The notes below the pieces were generated by a model, which saw only the letters and a list, made by a program, of their open reading frames with translations, ran no database searches and was not told the DNA's origin. The translations under genes and the position numbers were made by a program. 64,000 nt of DNA, from assembly GCA_949361645.1 (NCBI GenBank), contig OX442417.1, positions 1,128,164 to 1,192,163 of the forward strand, in the 5' to 3' direction. The DNA is from Spongilla lacustris. Lineage: Eukaryota > Porifera > Demospongiae > Spongillida > Spongillidae. This document shows, piece after piece, positions 1 to 11,314 of the stretch (position 1 is its first letter; each line of letters opens with the position of its first letter).

Positions 1-751
1 AAATACATTCTGCGGCAGCTGGTAGTAAAGCCAATCTGATTTAGACATCCTTTACTGGGGCGGATCCAGGATTTCATAAAAGGGGGGGTTGTTAATGAAT
101 AATAATTAATAAAAGAGGGGGAGGGTGCGAAAGGGGGTACCCCGCCCGCCCAGCTAGGGGGCCTGGGGGAGCGCTGTAAGCTCCCCCAGCGGGGTCTGGG
201 GCGGAGCCCCAGACGCCAACGCTTTTTTATTATATCATGCTCAAAACACTACATAACACTGCGTGCAAAAAAGGAAATGGTATATAATTTTCATGAATCA
301 AATTCAAATAATTCAGCAATTTATAAGAATTGCTGGATCTATCAGTTGCAGCGGGGCTGCCGCTGCACTTTTCCATTAAGTAACTGAACAACAAAAAATA
401 AAATAAAATAGGTTGACATGATACATCAATTTACTGAATTAGCTGAGCAAATGCTGCTAGTTTATTACATTAATATCGATCGCGAGACGCTAGCTTATAC
501 CTCACAAGCAAAACTGCGGTATTAACCAATTAATTCCTGTAGACGCAAATAGGCGTCAAATAGGTGTTTACTGTTACAGTGCTCCCTCGATTATACGGAA
601 AAGTATCACCTCGATTATACGGAAAATAAGGCACATTCATTGGGTGTTAGGAAAACTGTCGGTGTACTTAGCCATAAGCTGTCTAAACCATTAATGACAT
701 TCATACTTACCTCTAATTACATTCCCCAAGCCAATGTGGTGCAGACTTTTA

Positions 752-1186
752 TTAACAAAAAAGGCAATTGAATTTTAAGAGACAGTTTTCAGCAACGCCC
801 TTTCTTTGATCTCTCAGGGCTATAGATGGTGCAGTATGCCTGCAAAACACGCGCACACAATGCATTTCATACGGGAGCTCATGTGAGCATGCATGCTTGA
901 TCATGAACATGTACTGGTACACCGCCCTGCATCGTGTTATGTGTATCTGCAGGTCCATGTGTTGAGCCTGCTGCACACCTTCTATCATTACTGATACTAA
1001 CCTGTGCTTGGTTGGTACAATTATCTCAATGTCACATTGTGGGCACACCAACCTTGATGGCGTTAGATAATACTGGCTCTCATCAGTGCGTTCCAAAGTG
1101 CTAGCAACATGATCAGGTGTAAGCAAATCTGCATTCACGCAAACACTGTACAAAACAGTATACATTATGCTCACCAATTCATACAT
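752..1186 (-). CDS. Open frame of 144 codons in the left palindrome arm, unknown product
   Basis: An uninterrupted frame starting MYELVSIMYTVL. It contains a single CPQC-type cysteine pair near residue 48 (LVCPQCDIEI) but no domain I recognise. It is duplicated in the right arm with one visible residue difference (I versus M near residue 67). Base composition is not clearly coding and no Kozak context or splice structure stands out. It may be a captured host exon or a chance open frame preserved because the duplication is recent. Function unknown. Confidence 0.2.
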   Translation of the reverse strand: MYELVSIMYTVLYSVCVNADLLTPDHVASTLERTDESQYYLTPSRLVCPQCDIEIIVPTKHRLVSVMIEGVQQAQHMDLQIHITRCRAVYQYMFMIKHACSHELPYEMHCVRVFCRHTAPSIALRDQRKGVAENCLLKFNCLFC

Positions 1187-2447
1187 CCTTGAACAAACTG
1201 TATTTTAAAGGCAAGCACTGTTGCAGAATGAATATATAAGAAGAGAAGGTAACTGATGCATGTGACATTATGAACCTGTTAACTGTTGAAACAAGGTGGA
1301 ATAGCTGAATGGCACTTGATCCGTGCTGGTTTGAAGTGGCTTCCATCTGCTGGGCAATGCACTTATCTGTGTGTGCTTGCTCGCGCGTGTGTTGTGTGCA
1401 CGTGTTGTGTGTTCGCTTGCGTGTGTGTATCGTGCGTGAGTCATGCACGTAATGATTTACCATATAGTGTTTAAAATTACCTCGCTCAGCTTGCCTTGAG
1501 TAGGTTGGCATGGGCATGCATGGTGAACTCATCGTGTTGAGAGCTTGAAACAATTAAAATGTCAAGATCGCGTGCAACATCCGACGCATGTATAAATGTG
1601 GAAGGCACAATTATATTACACAAATACCCTGACCCTAGGCCCTGTAGAAATACCATGTCTGACGTGTGCTTTGATTGGTCTAGTCTTGAAACGTAGCGTC
1701 GCCTGCGACAGAGAGACATCACGTGATTGCATTAAAAAGTGTTTACTGAGCTGTAACTCAACACATGGACGTTTATCTGTTAAAGTTCTCTATATGTTCA
1801 GAAGGCGAGCTAGGCAAGTTTGAGCAATACATGTAGGTACACTGACAATGGTCGATCACGAGCGAAGACGATTCCAATTACAGCACAGTAAACACTTTTT
1901 AATGCAATCACGTGATGCCTCTCTGTCGCAGACGACGCTACGTTTCAAGACTAGACCAATCAAAGCACACGTCAGACATGGTATTTCTACAGGGCCTAGG
2001 GTCAGGGTATTTGTGTAATATAATTGTGCCTTCCACATTTATACATGCGTCGGATGTTGCACGCGATCTTGACATTTTAATTGTTTCAAGCTCTCAACAC
2101 GATGAGTTCACCATGCATGCCCATGCCAACCTACTCAAGGCAAGCTGAGCGAGGTAATTTTAAACACTATATGGTAAATCATTACGTGCATGACTCACGC
2201 ACGATACACACACGCAAGCGAACACACAACACGTGCACACAACACACGCGCGAGCAAGCACACACAGATAAGTGCATTGCCCAGCAGATGGAAGCCACTT
2301 CAAACCAGCACGGATCAAGTGCCATTCAGCTATTCCACCTTGTTTCAACAGTTAACAGGTTCATAATGTCACATGCATCAGTTACCTTCTCTTCTTATAT
2401 ATTCATTCTGCAACAGTGCTTGCCTTTAAAATACAGTTTGTTCAAGG

Positions 2448-2882
2448 ATGTATGAATTGGTGAGCATAATGTATACTGTTTTGTACAGTGTTTGCGTGAA
2501 TGCAGATTTGCTTACACCTGATCATGTTGCTAGCACTTTGGAACGCACTGATGAGAGCCAGTATTATCTAACGCCATCAAGGTTGGTGTGCCCACAATGT
2601 GACATTGAGATAATTGTACCAACCAAGCACAGGTTAGTATCAGTAATGATGGAAGGTGTGCAGCAGGCTCAACACATGGACCTGCAGATACACATAACAC
2701 GATGCAGGGCGGTGTACCAGTACATGTTCATGATCAAGCATGCATGCTCACATGAGCTCCCGTATGAAATGCATTGTGTGCGCGTGTTTTGCAGGCATAC
2801 TGCACCATCTATAGCCCTGAGAGATCAAAGAAAGGGCGTTGCTGAAAACTGTCTCTTAAAATTCAATTGCCTTTTTTGTTAA
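2448..2882 (+). CDS. Mirror copy of the 144-codon open frame in the right palindrome arm
   Basis: This is the inverted duplicate of the frame at 752-1186, identical except for one residue, so the pair lies tail-out in the palindrome. A second frame of 124 codons (2081-2455 here, 1179-1553 in the other arm) is also duplicated intact and overlaps the start of this one. Preservation in both arms is explained by arm identity and is not by itself evidence for a protein. Confidence 0.2.
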   Translation: MYELVSIMYTVLYSVCVNADLLTPDHVASTLERTDESQYYLTPSRLVCPQCDIEIIVPTKHRLVSVMMEGVQQAQHMDLQIHITRCRAVYQYMFMIKHACSHELPYEMHCVRVFCRHTAPSIALRDQRKGVAENCLLKFNCLFC

Positions 2883-3737
2883 TAAAAGGCTGCACCACAT
2901 TGGCTTGGGGAATGTAATTAGAGGTAAGTATGAATGTCATTAATGGTTTAGACAGCTTATGGCTAAGTACACCGACAGTTTTCCTAACACCCAATGAATG
3001 TGCCTTATTTTCCGTATAATCGAGGTGATACTTTTCCGTATAATCGAGGGAGCACTGTACCAAGGTATTTTGGGTGAGGTGACCACAAACCAATGAAAAA
3101 TTATACCAATTTGAAGTTCTTCATAAAAACATGGCTTTAGTGGGTGTCGTTAGATTATCCCTTCCTGCATGCATTTGACCACATATGAGATCAAATCACC
3201 TAACAAACAAAGCGGTTTTAAGCTACCCGTACTACGTAGTTTACAACGGCTACCACAAGTGGTCTTGGCTGCACTAAGTAACTATAGCTGTATGCTTACT
3301 GTTTAATGTAAGAAAACTGCTTGAGTAAGAGTTTTTATAAATGTCCTGTTTTGTTCTTTACAGTGCAGTGTGATATTATAGTTTATTGCCGTATTGGAGA
3401 AAACTTTTAAGTTACATCGCCTCTTGCATGGTTGCATTATGATCCATTTTGCATAGAGACGAGCGAAAGAAAATCAATTCCGCTACCACAGAACAAGCAA
3501 TCGCCGTAGCGATCGTTTTAAATCACGTAGAGTAGCCGGATTGTAAAACCTTCTGTTAATAACTATACATGTGATTATTAATAACAGTTAATGTTCAATG
3601 CATGCAATGTCGATTCGGTTAAAGCCTTTTTGCCTTGCTAGTAATCTTTCTCTTTTGTTCGGAATTTCCTATTAGTGAATGTATTCATTACGGGTCTGAA
3701 AGGGGGGGGTTGCAACCCCCCTCTGGATCCGCCACTG

Positions 3738-4125
3738 CCTTACACAATTATTCATTGATACCGATTGTATAACACGCCACTATTGACGCGTATTGCATAA
3801 TACGCCTGTACAAAAACTGTGCGGGTTTGCTACGCCCAACTATGTGGACCCGATACCACTTACCGACTCACTATAGCCAATGTACCGTACAATCAATTGC
3901 ATGGACTTTAGGCTTTAGCGAGCGTATTTGGATAGAGCCATCCAATACCTACAACGTAGTAAAACTGCCCATGCGTCATTAGAAAGCTCAGTAGTATAGA
4001 TAGCTTAGTTTTGTTACAACAGATTGGAAGCCATAAAGTGTGTATTCCCTTGGCCTTGCTCTTGTGGTTAATGATGTAAGCAGTACATGTAGTCAACATC
4101 TCATTTAACAGGCACACACCCAAGC
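3738..4125. other. Intergenic stretch between two elements, nothing recognised
   Basis: About 390 bases between the hAT-like element and the GTCTCG element. Only short open frames occur, and I see no splice-linked coding blocks, RNA gene or repeat array here. Confidence 0.4.
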
Positions 4126-4127
4126 TA

Positions 4128-5930
4128 GTCTCGTACCCAGACCCACCATGACGTAAGCGTTTATCGCTTACAGTATATACATGTAGATAGTATGCACAGA
4201 AAGGTGTAAAGGACGTAACGTCGCGTTATACCACACCCACTGGTGGGAAAGATTCAACGGTGGGCATCGGGAAAAAGCACATTTTTTGTAGTTATGTGTG
4301 AAATGGATTACTTTAGTTCTTTGAATGCTATCGGCCAGCAAAGATACATGGATAAGCTTTGTCTTCTATAGACTTATCCTTGGCGGACAACCCCTACACT
4401 GTTGCTAACTCGATCAACTTTGTGAAGGGGATATATGTCTCATTGGCCACCTGTTGCTGCAATGGAAGCAATTGGATGCGTACAACTATTTCACGTTTGC
4501 ACTGTGGATCTAAGAAACACAAGTGAGTGTGTGATACTGAAGGCTCTCGTGAGAAATCCAGAAAATGCTCACAGCGCTTGGGTAGCGACCAAGAAATCTG
4601 GAGATATAGTGGCAGCCCACTGGGAGAGGGAGGAGGGAGAGTGACGAGGTAGAGGGATGAGGGATGAAGGCTATAGTGAGTGTGGATAAGAGGGATGGGA
4701 GGTAGTGAGATGAGAAGGATGCAGGAGGTGGTAGGTGGCAGCCCACTGTACCTGCATGGCTGGGTGAGCCTACATATATACTACTTCAGTGTAATCATTA
4801 TGTAATCAAATGTATTATGTGTATGATATTTCTTTATTCCATATTTTGCGTAACATAGCTTCAGTTAATGTGCATGCACTGCAATTTTTTCTGCATTTGG
4901 CTTCTATAACTTAATAAGATTTAATTGATTTGATTGACACAAATCTGCACAGTACCATTCACCTTGCGGAATGCAATCTAGACCAACACAACCAACATGA
5001 TAACACTCATAAGGACAATCGTTGTTGTCACAACTGTTTTTCCCCCGTAACTTTAACAAAACAGGGCCTGGGGACGAGGCTAGGCTGATGCTTCTGAGTT
5101 TACAACACGAATACTTGCGCGCACACGCACAAACATAGTTAAGATCAATACACGTGTGCTATGTAGCATTTACTAGCATACCTAGCTAAAGTTCGAAGGG
5201 TTGAAGGTGTAAAAGCTGCATACAATACTGATCTGCAAGTGTGATACACACAAAGTTGACAACATATATAGTACAGCTTACCTAGCGCCTCGACGTAAGC
5301 ATGCAGACCGAACGCTAAGTGTATATAGTAGCCACGCTTCAGTGGTGTGTTAGCAATAAATGGTTGTTGACCCCTTTCCCTCTTTTTAACTCCGTAAATG
5401 GTTTGGCAAATCTTTCTTTAAATGGCTTTCCTACATGAACCCTCTGCTTATGTCGAGGCGCTAGGTAAGCCGTATTATATGTGCTGTCAACTTTGTGTGT
5501 ATGACACTTGCAGCCAGTTGCAGGTCAGTGTAGTATGCAGCTGTTACACCTTCAACCCTTCGAACTTTAGCTAGGTATGCTACATAGCACACGTGTATTG
5601 ATCTTAACTGTGTTTGTGCGTGTGCGCGCAAGTATTCGTGTGTAAACTCAAAGCATCAGCCTGACTACGCACAAGCACAAGTAGGGAAGCGCGCGTGCAC
5701 GTGACTGCTGGAAAAGTTACATAATATTATGTAAAAGTTGGGCTGGACTGTTGACTTAGGCAAACATAATCAATTGCCACTCCGACCACATTATCGAATT
5801 ATGGGACGCCTAAATAAACAATGAACGCTGTAAAAGTCAACAGTTCCGAGGTGTTACTTTCTACAGTTCCGAGCCGGCACTGTAATGTAAGCGATAAACG
5901 CTTACGTCATGGTGGGTCTGGATACGAGAC
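4128..5930. mobile_element. GTCTCG-ended TA-flanked DNA element, 1.8 kb, large family member
   Basis: The ends GTCTCGTACCCAGACCCA and its inverse are flanked by TA on both sides (4126-4127, 5931-5932). The terminal inverted repeat continues through CATGACGTAAGCGTTTATCG. The same end sequence recurs at 57259, 62313, 27370, 58783, 28034, 17740 and 12666, so this is an abundant local family. The interior contains a second inverted repeat (5085-5296 against 5454-5665). A block at about 4378-4534, read on the plus strand after an acceptor-like TATAG, has a short open frame of unknown origin. No transposase is visible. Confidence 0.7.
5085..5665. repeat. Nested inverted repeat, ~210-bp arms
   Basis: Arms 5085-5296 and 5454-5665 are inverse copies (for example CTTACCTAGCGCCTCGAC at the inner left and its inverse at the inner right) separated by ~157 bp. 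They lie wholly inside the element at 4128-5930, so this is probably a separate MITE inserted in it or its own internal repeat. Confidence 0.6.
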
Positions 5931-6560
5931 TACCCCCCAAGCGTAAAAGTTATGGCGGGTTTGAACACGGTCGGGTATCGAACGTTGCAATACTGGCGTG
6001 GAGCAAGTGCAAGACTCCAAAATGTAATTTCTCATGGAGAAATGGTGAAGTATGAACTGTTGAAAATAGGATGTCGAATTGTCGATAGCGTTTAGCGTTC
6101 GGAAGATATAGCGATTCAAATGAGAAGCATTTTTATAAAAGAGGTTGGATATGTGTCCCTCTCGTAGTGGAGGCATATGAAGGCTGGGGAATCACTGCAG
6201 AGGAAACATTCTCAAGAATTGCTAGGCGCTTGGCCATCCACTCCCACTCACCCAATACTGAAACGCTAAATGCAATATATTGTCGCCTCGGGCACTGTTT
6301 TGATGCGGCAAAATGCCCGAGCCCTCCTGGCTCGATCGGCATCATTATCGTGACTTGTTGTGGGACATATGCATATACATATAACATCATAATGGTATAA
6401 AAGGGTGACATTTTCACGGAAGCTGTCCGGCGTCCCATTTAGTGGTAGGTTACGTCACGTGGTAATAATGTGCTTTACCACCACGTGTACACTTATTATG
6501 ATGGCAGTGGCGGCCCGCCCACAAGCCATAGAGCTACATAGTTATGTATTGCATGCTTCG
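5931..6560. other. Intergenic stretch, no gene recognised
   Basis: There are overlapping short open frames on both strands around 6133-6438, but neither has splice sites, domain motifs or convincing codon usage. There is also a short inverted repeat around 6450-6485 (ACGTCACGTGG against CCACGTGTAC, imperfect). Confidence 0.3.
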
Positions 6561-6565
6561 GATTA

Positions 6566-6624
6566 GTTGGGCGTGGCCCTCCCTTCGCGTATCGCCAATA
6601 CGCGAAGGGAGGGCCACGCCCAAC
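6566..6624. mobile_element. 59-bp perfect-hairpin miniature element
   Basis: Two perfectly complementary 27-base arms (starting GTTGGGCGTGGCCC, ending GGGCCACGCCCAAC) surround a 5-base loop CGCCA. TA dinucleotides abut both ends (6564-6565 and 6625-6626), which fits a TA-targeting miniature inverted-repeat element reduced to almost nothing but its termini. Confidence 0.65.
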
Positions 6625-7001
6625 TAGCTTCGGATGTGGTATCGATGTTAAATCAGACGCTCGATCGCGAAAGCCAAAGACGTTGTTGTAGTGTGGAAAG
6701 CCTTCCTAAAAGAATGGCAAAAACATCTCTGCCCTCAACAAACGCTATTGCTACATCTAGCTGTTCTTGCTTCGTACTTGGGTAGCCAATACTAGATATT
6801 AATATCTATGGGTAGCCTAACTCTTCAGCTGCCTTGGTGACACAATCGCTAATCATCAAGCCAGGGTTACTAGGAGACCCATAATTATCTCACATAAAAC
6901 CACAGCGGTTGCCTAGAGACATTGTGTCACGTTCGCGGACCTTTGCGTAATAAAATGGCAACCCTCGGAGTCATTCGGACAGTGATCCTTCGGCCGATCC
7001 A

Positions 7002-7154
7002 GTTCCTGGTCAAACTATGCTGCCAGCACTGCCCAGCAGTAAGCTTGACAGAGTCTGACATACCCGGAGCCTTTTTAAATGGATGGCTTTAAAAAGGCTC
7101 TGGGTATGTCAGACTCGGTCAAACTTACTGTTGGCAGCATAGTTTGATCAGGAA
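7002..7154. mobile_element. Palindromic MITE inside the left arm of the integrase element
   Basis: The inverted repeat CCTGGTCAAACTATGCTGCC (left) and its near-inverse (right), plus an inner pair AGTCTGACATACCCGGAGCC and inverse, make a ~150-bp hairpin. The other arm of the host element (about 12175) runs uninterrupted through the same place, so this is a later insertion into one arm only. Confidence 0.65.
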
Positions 7155-7231
7155 CTTACGGTGGCCCGGTAGGTCGCGCTCTCGAGCGATGAGCTTCGAG
7201 CGTTGTGCTCAAGACACAAAAGCAGTTAAGC

Positions 7232-7530
7232 TCAGAGCCGTAAGCCCAAAGCCCAGAGCAGTAAGCCCAAAGCCCAGAGCCGTAAGCCCAAAGCCCAGAG
7301 CCGTAAGCCCAAAGCCCAGAGCCGTAAGCCCAAAGCCCAGAGCCGTAAGCCCAACGCCAAGAGCCGTAAGCCCAACGCCCAGAGCCGTAAGCCCAAAGCC
7401 CAGAGCCGTAAGCCCAACGCCCAGAGCCGTAAGCCCAAAGCCCAGAGCCGTAAGCCCAACGCCCAGAGCCGTAAGCCCAACGCCCAGAGCCGTAAGCCCA
7501 AAGCCCAGAGCCGTAAGCCCAAAGCCCAGG
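7232..7530 (+). repeat. 21-bp tandem repeat encoding RAVSPKP heptads, ~14 copies
   Basis: The unit AGAGCCGTAAGCCCAAAGCCC has variants AAAGCCC/AACGCCC. The plus frame 7144-7578 is open through it and gives repeated RAVSPKP/RAVSPTP; the minus frame is also open (LGLRLWA). The same array occurs in the opposite arm (11936-12105) with ~8 units, so copy number has diverged since the arms formed. It is probably a structural terminal-repeat array rather than a protein. Confidence 0.8.
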
Positions 7531-7675
7531 GAGAACTATGGGATGGAAAGGCTATATTACGTCATTGCATGTTTATAGTGTCACGTGACGGAAAGTTAGC
7601 GACATCATATTAGATATTACCTCTAATATCTATGGCGACATGCTTCGCAACGATCCTAAAGTTGAACGTAAGAAA

Positions 7676-7685
7676 CAGTGGCGGA

Positions 7686-7717
<32 letters not shown>

Positions 7718-9015
7718 GGCGTGGAGGGCGCACGCCCCCCCTAATATACGGATGATAAAAATATATAATAAGACTATTAATTTAACCTGTAACCCTTAAC
7801 CTTTAATCTATTTTCATCCTTACTTCAGGATGGATGAAGGATGACTTTACGCCGCTCGATCGTACATTGTATAGACATAAACATAAATTCCTGTATAGGC
7901 TTTCATCTAAACAGCGCTATCCATTTTAGTCATTCAAATCTTTATTTCTTTTAGAAAAAAAAACAATGTTTAGGCTTAGTTTACTTTAAATAATGCCGCG
8001 GTTACCATCAAAGTCGGGTATAAGGTTGAGGAAAGAGCAGGAAGCTTACTTTCAAGATAGAAACTGTTACTACGATCTGTAAGGAGAGCCACATAAGCAA
8101 ATTAAAAAATATGGGACACAGGAGGTACGAGCATCGAATTAGGCGGACTAAGAGAAGTGAGTCAGAGCGGGTGGTACGATGGTTAGCCTCTGCAAAATAA
8201 AAATAAAAAAGCATTTCTGTCGTTGAGAGCGATGCAGAAATGCCTGGCATTGGTAGAAATGCTGCCACCAGTACTGTTGGCACATAAAAAGAAGGAGTGG
8301 ATGCTCGGACAGTGATAATAAATTACAACTTTCCTATCATTTTGTGTACAAGTTTGATAAAAATACAACTTCTACCAAGAGTCTGAAGGTGCTACCACCA
8401 ATAAGGAGTGAAAAAGAGTAAAATTGATATTTTCAATGCTCTTTGTAAGCATTACAAACTATAAATTGCTCATCATTTAATTTATTTACGCGGGAGCAAC
8501 GAACGTGCTTATGCATCCTTGAAGTTTGGGCTACTTTCTAGATGATAAAAATTATTCCATGCTATAGAATGTGTGTAACATTGTTGAAAGAAACAGCTTT
8601 TATGTTTAATTTTCACTGCAATGGTTGTTATAAACGGCAGAACTCACCATCCTGAATTCAGGATTTTATACCGATCCTGAATTCAGGATCGTTTCACGCA
8701 GATTAAAGGTTAACCTGAGCTGAAGCGTGCTAGAGAGAAAGTGATCGGTCAAACCCAAAGCTGCTGCAGCACGTGCGCATGCGCAGTTTGCACAACTGTT
8801 TCGGTATGAAATTCCGTATTGTTCTGAAGCTTCATAACGCGGAACTTGCAAAGCTTCTGGGGCTTCGCCCCAGACCCCAATGGGGGAGCTTACAGCGCTC
8901 CCCCATACCCCCTAGCTGGAGCGGGAGGGGGCGACGCCCCCTCCCGCACCCACCCCCCTTTCCTACCCTCTGCCCTTAGCGCCCCCCCTAACTCTAAATC
9001 CTGCGTCCGCCCCTG
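7676..9015. mobile_element. hAT-like non-autonomous element (1340 bp) with proven 5-bp target duplication
   Basis: It begins CAGTGGCGGATTTAG and ends with the inverse of CAGGGGCGGACGCAGGATT. AGAAA is present at 7671-7675 and 9016-9020. The unoccupied site is visible in the opposite arm of the host element, where the inverse sequence near 11786 reads continuously through AACGTAAGAAAGGCGG. The right subterminal region (8850-8915) matches the subterminal block of the element at 55-3737. The interior has no convincing transposase; the frames at 8008-8368 and 8666-8851 are unrecognised. A 30-base G run lies at 7690-7719. Confidence 0.8.
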
Positions 9016-9311
9016 AGAAAGGCGGCTCATTGTTAGCGTACAGGCTCTCATCCGTATCAACTTGGCAGGCCTCATACTGCGCTATTGGAGACGAAACAAG
9101 ACCATCGCAGTAATACTCGCATATTTACGCTTCGTCCACCACGTTTCAGCTGGGTGTGTTTCAAGATTTGTATTTTGCGAAATGCGCGTTTTATTTTTTT
9201 AATAATGTGCCTAACGAGGACCAGGATTTATGCGCCCAACTCACAAAACTGGTTGCATCCGAACGCCCCACTACAAGCCCTCCAAAAACTAAGTGCATGA
9301 CTAGTCATTTT

Positions 9312-11244
9312 TCATTCCAATTTGGACAATTCGTATAAACAAAAACAATACACAACTTTGCAACTATCTGCTGTGATGTCATCTTGTGCTATATTCAAAT
9401 ACGACAAAACATGATCAGCTAAAAGTTTAAATTCATCAGGGTAGAATAGGGGTGGCTGGCTGACACAGTGTACCATGCAATATGCTAAATGGTTCACATC
9501 AATGTCTTGAATGTAATCACCACCTATAAATAAAGTAAACATGTATGCTAATTCAGTGCATTGCAACATACCCATGTTTCCAACAAGGTGATACAAGTCA
9601 GTAGGAACATCACAAGGACACGACGCTAGCCTGTTCCATCGTATTCTGTGGTTGTTCCATCTCAACTTAAATTCATCCAGCTCTCTGGCCAAAACACCTC
9701 AGCTAGGTGCCTTAAAAATGGAGAACATACATAAGCACACATCTGCATACATACATGTAGACGTAAGGCATATACTTATGAAGTTCAATGGTAGTGTCAT
9801 ACAATCCTTCCACCAGTCCCTGAAAAGGATAATTTTCAAAAAGATATGCACATACTCATAAACAAAATACCTTAAATAGGTTAATCCACCAATCTGTTTA
9901 AAACATCTCAGTCTGGACCACCAGCTTTCAATGGACCTTTTGCCTTTGACGTCACGCATGAATTTTGGGGGGGCAACTTTAAAAATGGCATAACTTCACC
10001 ATCATAGCTCCTACATGCTTTTCCTTTTAAATTTTTATTGAGAAGTAAATTACCACACGTTTCATTTATGTTGAATTTCACGATGTAACTCTGTAAGGGA
10101 TTTGTATGCAGCGAAACATTGCGGAAGTTGCTAATGAGACACGCGAAGTCGCGCTTTTCGATTTTTGGGGGGGCAACTTCCGGTAACTTGTGAGCGCTGT
10201 AACATTTGCACCGTAACTGGCGAAGGTACTTCATTTTGGAATATAGTCAGGCATTCATTTACCATTAATTTCGTACTTGCTGTGTTTCTTCGTGAAGTTC
10301 CTATAAGGACTTATGTCGTGTCAAACACAACCAATTAATCTGTGACGTCAGAAGGCAAAAGGTCCATTCGCTGTCAAGAGTGTGTAGCATGAAATAAAGT
10401 AATGAGAATTGACGTACTTACGGAGTTTCGGATGGAGCTTTCAAACACAAAGCTGTTTGGTCCAGAGTAGCGATCATGATGGTGGTGCAGAAGTAACATT
10501 TGACACGCAGCAATGGTAACATTTTCACTCCCACAATCTGCTCTTATACAGGACACCCTGCAAGGCCAAACAACAATAACATGAAGCCAGAACAAAGGAA
10601 TAGTCAAAACAAGCTGTGGCCAAGTGCACACGTAAGTACCACCCTCTCAACCCACATTGTTTATCTATAAACACACAACCCTTAAACCACAGGGCTACTA
10701 AGCTTGTATTTACAGCTGGGTTCTGGAACCATGCACACATGCACTTACATGTACATGTGCATGTACATTCTAACCAATTGATCATACTTGTACACACACG
10801 TGCACAGCAAATCCTTAAAGGCTAGCCTGAAGTGTAAGGAACCGATAATCCAAGTAGTGCTTTACAACCACAGCAGGATCATTGCTTGTGGTAGAGAGCT
10901 TTAACCACAAGATATTTCTCGAAAATCTGATACAATACAATAGGTAGGTAATATAAGACACGCATGAACATGTTGGTTTCCTAACATACCCATCTATGCA
11001 GGCATGAATGGGAAAACCATAGGGTTTCAATTTGTCATATCCATCAATATGCCAGCACCAGTTAGGCCCCTAAAACCTTTATTCAGGCATGCACAATGCA
11101 TTACATCACTGGTGTACCTTATTTGTGTATGTTCTTCTTCTGAGGCAATGCTTCTTCCTTAGCTTGGTACCTTCAGGATCCATGATAGCCAACAGCATCA
11201 TAATAGTGGATCTGTTTGCATGCATACATACACACACACACACA

Positions 11245-11314
<70 letters not shown>

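Larger units (their letters stand above)
577..3057. mobile_element. Giant palindromic (foldback) TA-flanked element, pogo/mariner-type ends
   Basis: Two arms, 577-1752 and 1877-3057, are near-perfect inverted copies of about 1.18 kb around a ~120-bp spacer. The ends are CAGTGCTCCCTCGATTATAC and its inverse, each directly flanked by TA (575-576 and 3058-3059). TA duplication with CAGT-type ends is the signature of Tc1/mariner/pogo (Tigger) elements. Just inside each end a second copy of CCTCGATTATACGGAAAA gives a short direct repeat. There is no transposase; each arm carries the same open frames. The arms differ by only occasional substitutions, implying recent formation or gene conversion. 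Confidence 0.75.
55..3737. mobile_element. hAT-like non-autonomous DNA transposon, host of a nested palindrome
   Basis: The left end reads CTGGGGCGGATCCAG and the right end is the inverse, CTGGATCCGCCACTG, the terminus style of hAT elements (CAGNGGCGGATC). The subterminal block at about 140-215 (a G/C-rich hairpin-like stretch containing GAGCGCTGTAAGCTCCCCCA) recurs in inverse orientation near the right end of the second element at 7676-9015, so both belong to one family. Flanks CTTTA (50-54) and CCTTA (3738-3742) look like a 5-bp target duplication with one mismatch. No transposase is visible; most of the interior is the TA-flanked palindrome at 577-3057. The family call is inferred from termini only. 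Confidence 0.6.

Noticed and set aside
4510..4746. Minus frame with Ser/Pro-rich composition
   Set aside because: Opposite strand of G/A-rich sequence; no supporting features.
7232..7522. Protein with RNA polymerase II CTD-like heptads (RAVSPKP)
   Set aside because: The array sits in a transposon terminal repeat, is open on both strands, and varies in copy number between arms; chance reading frame is more likely.
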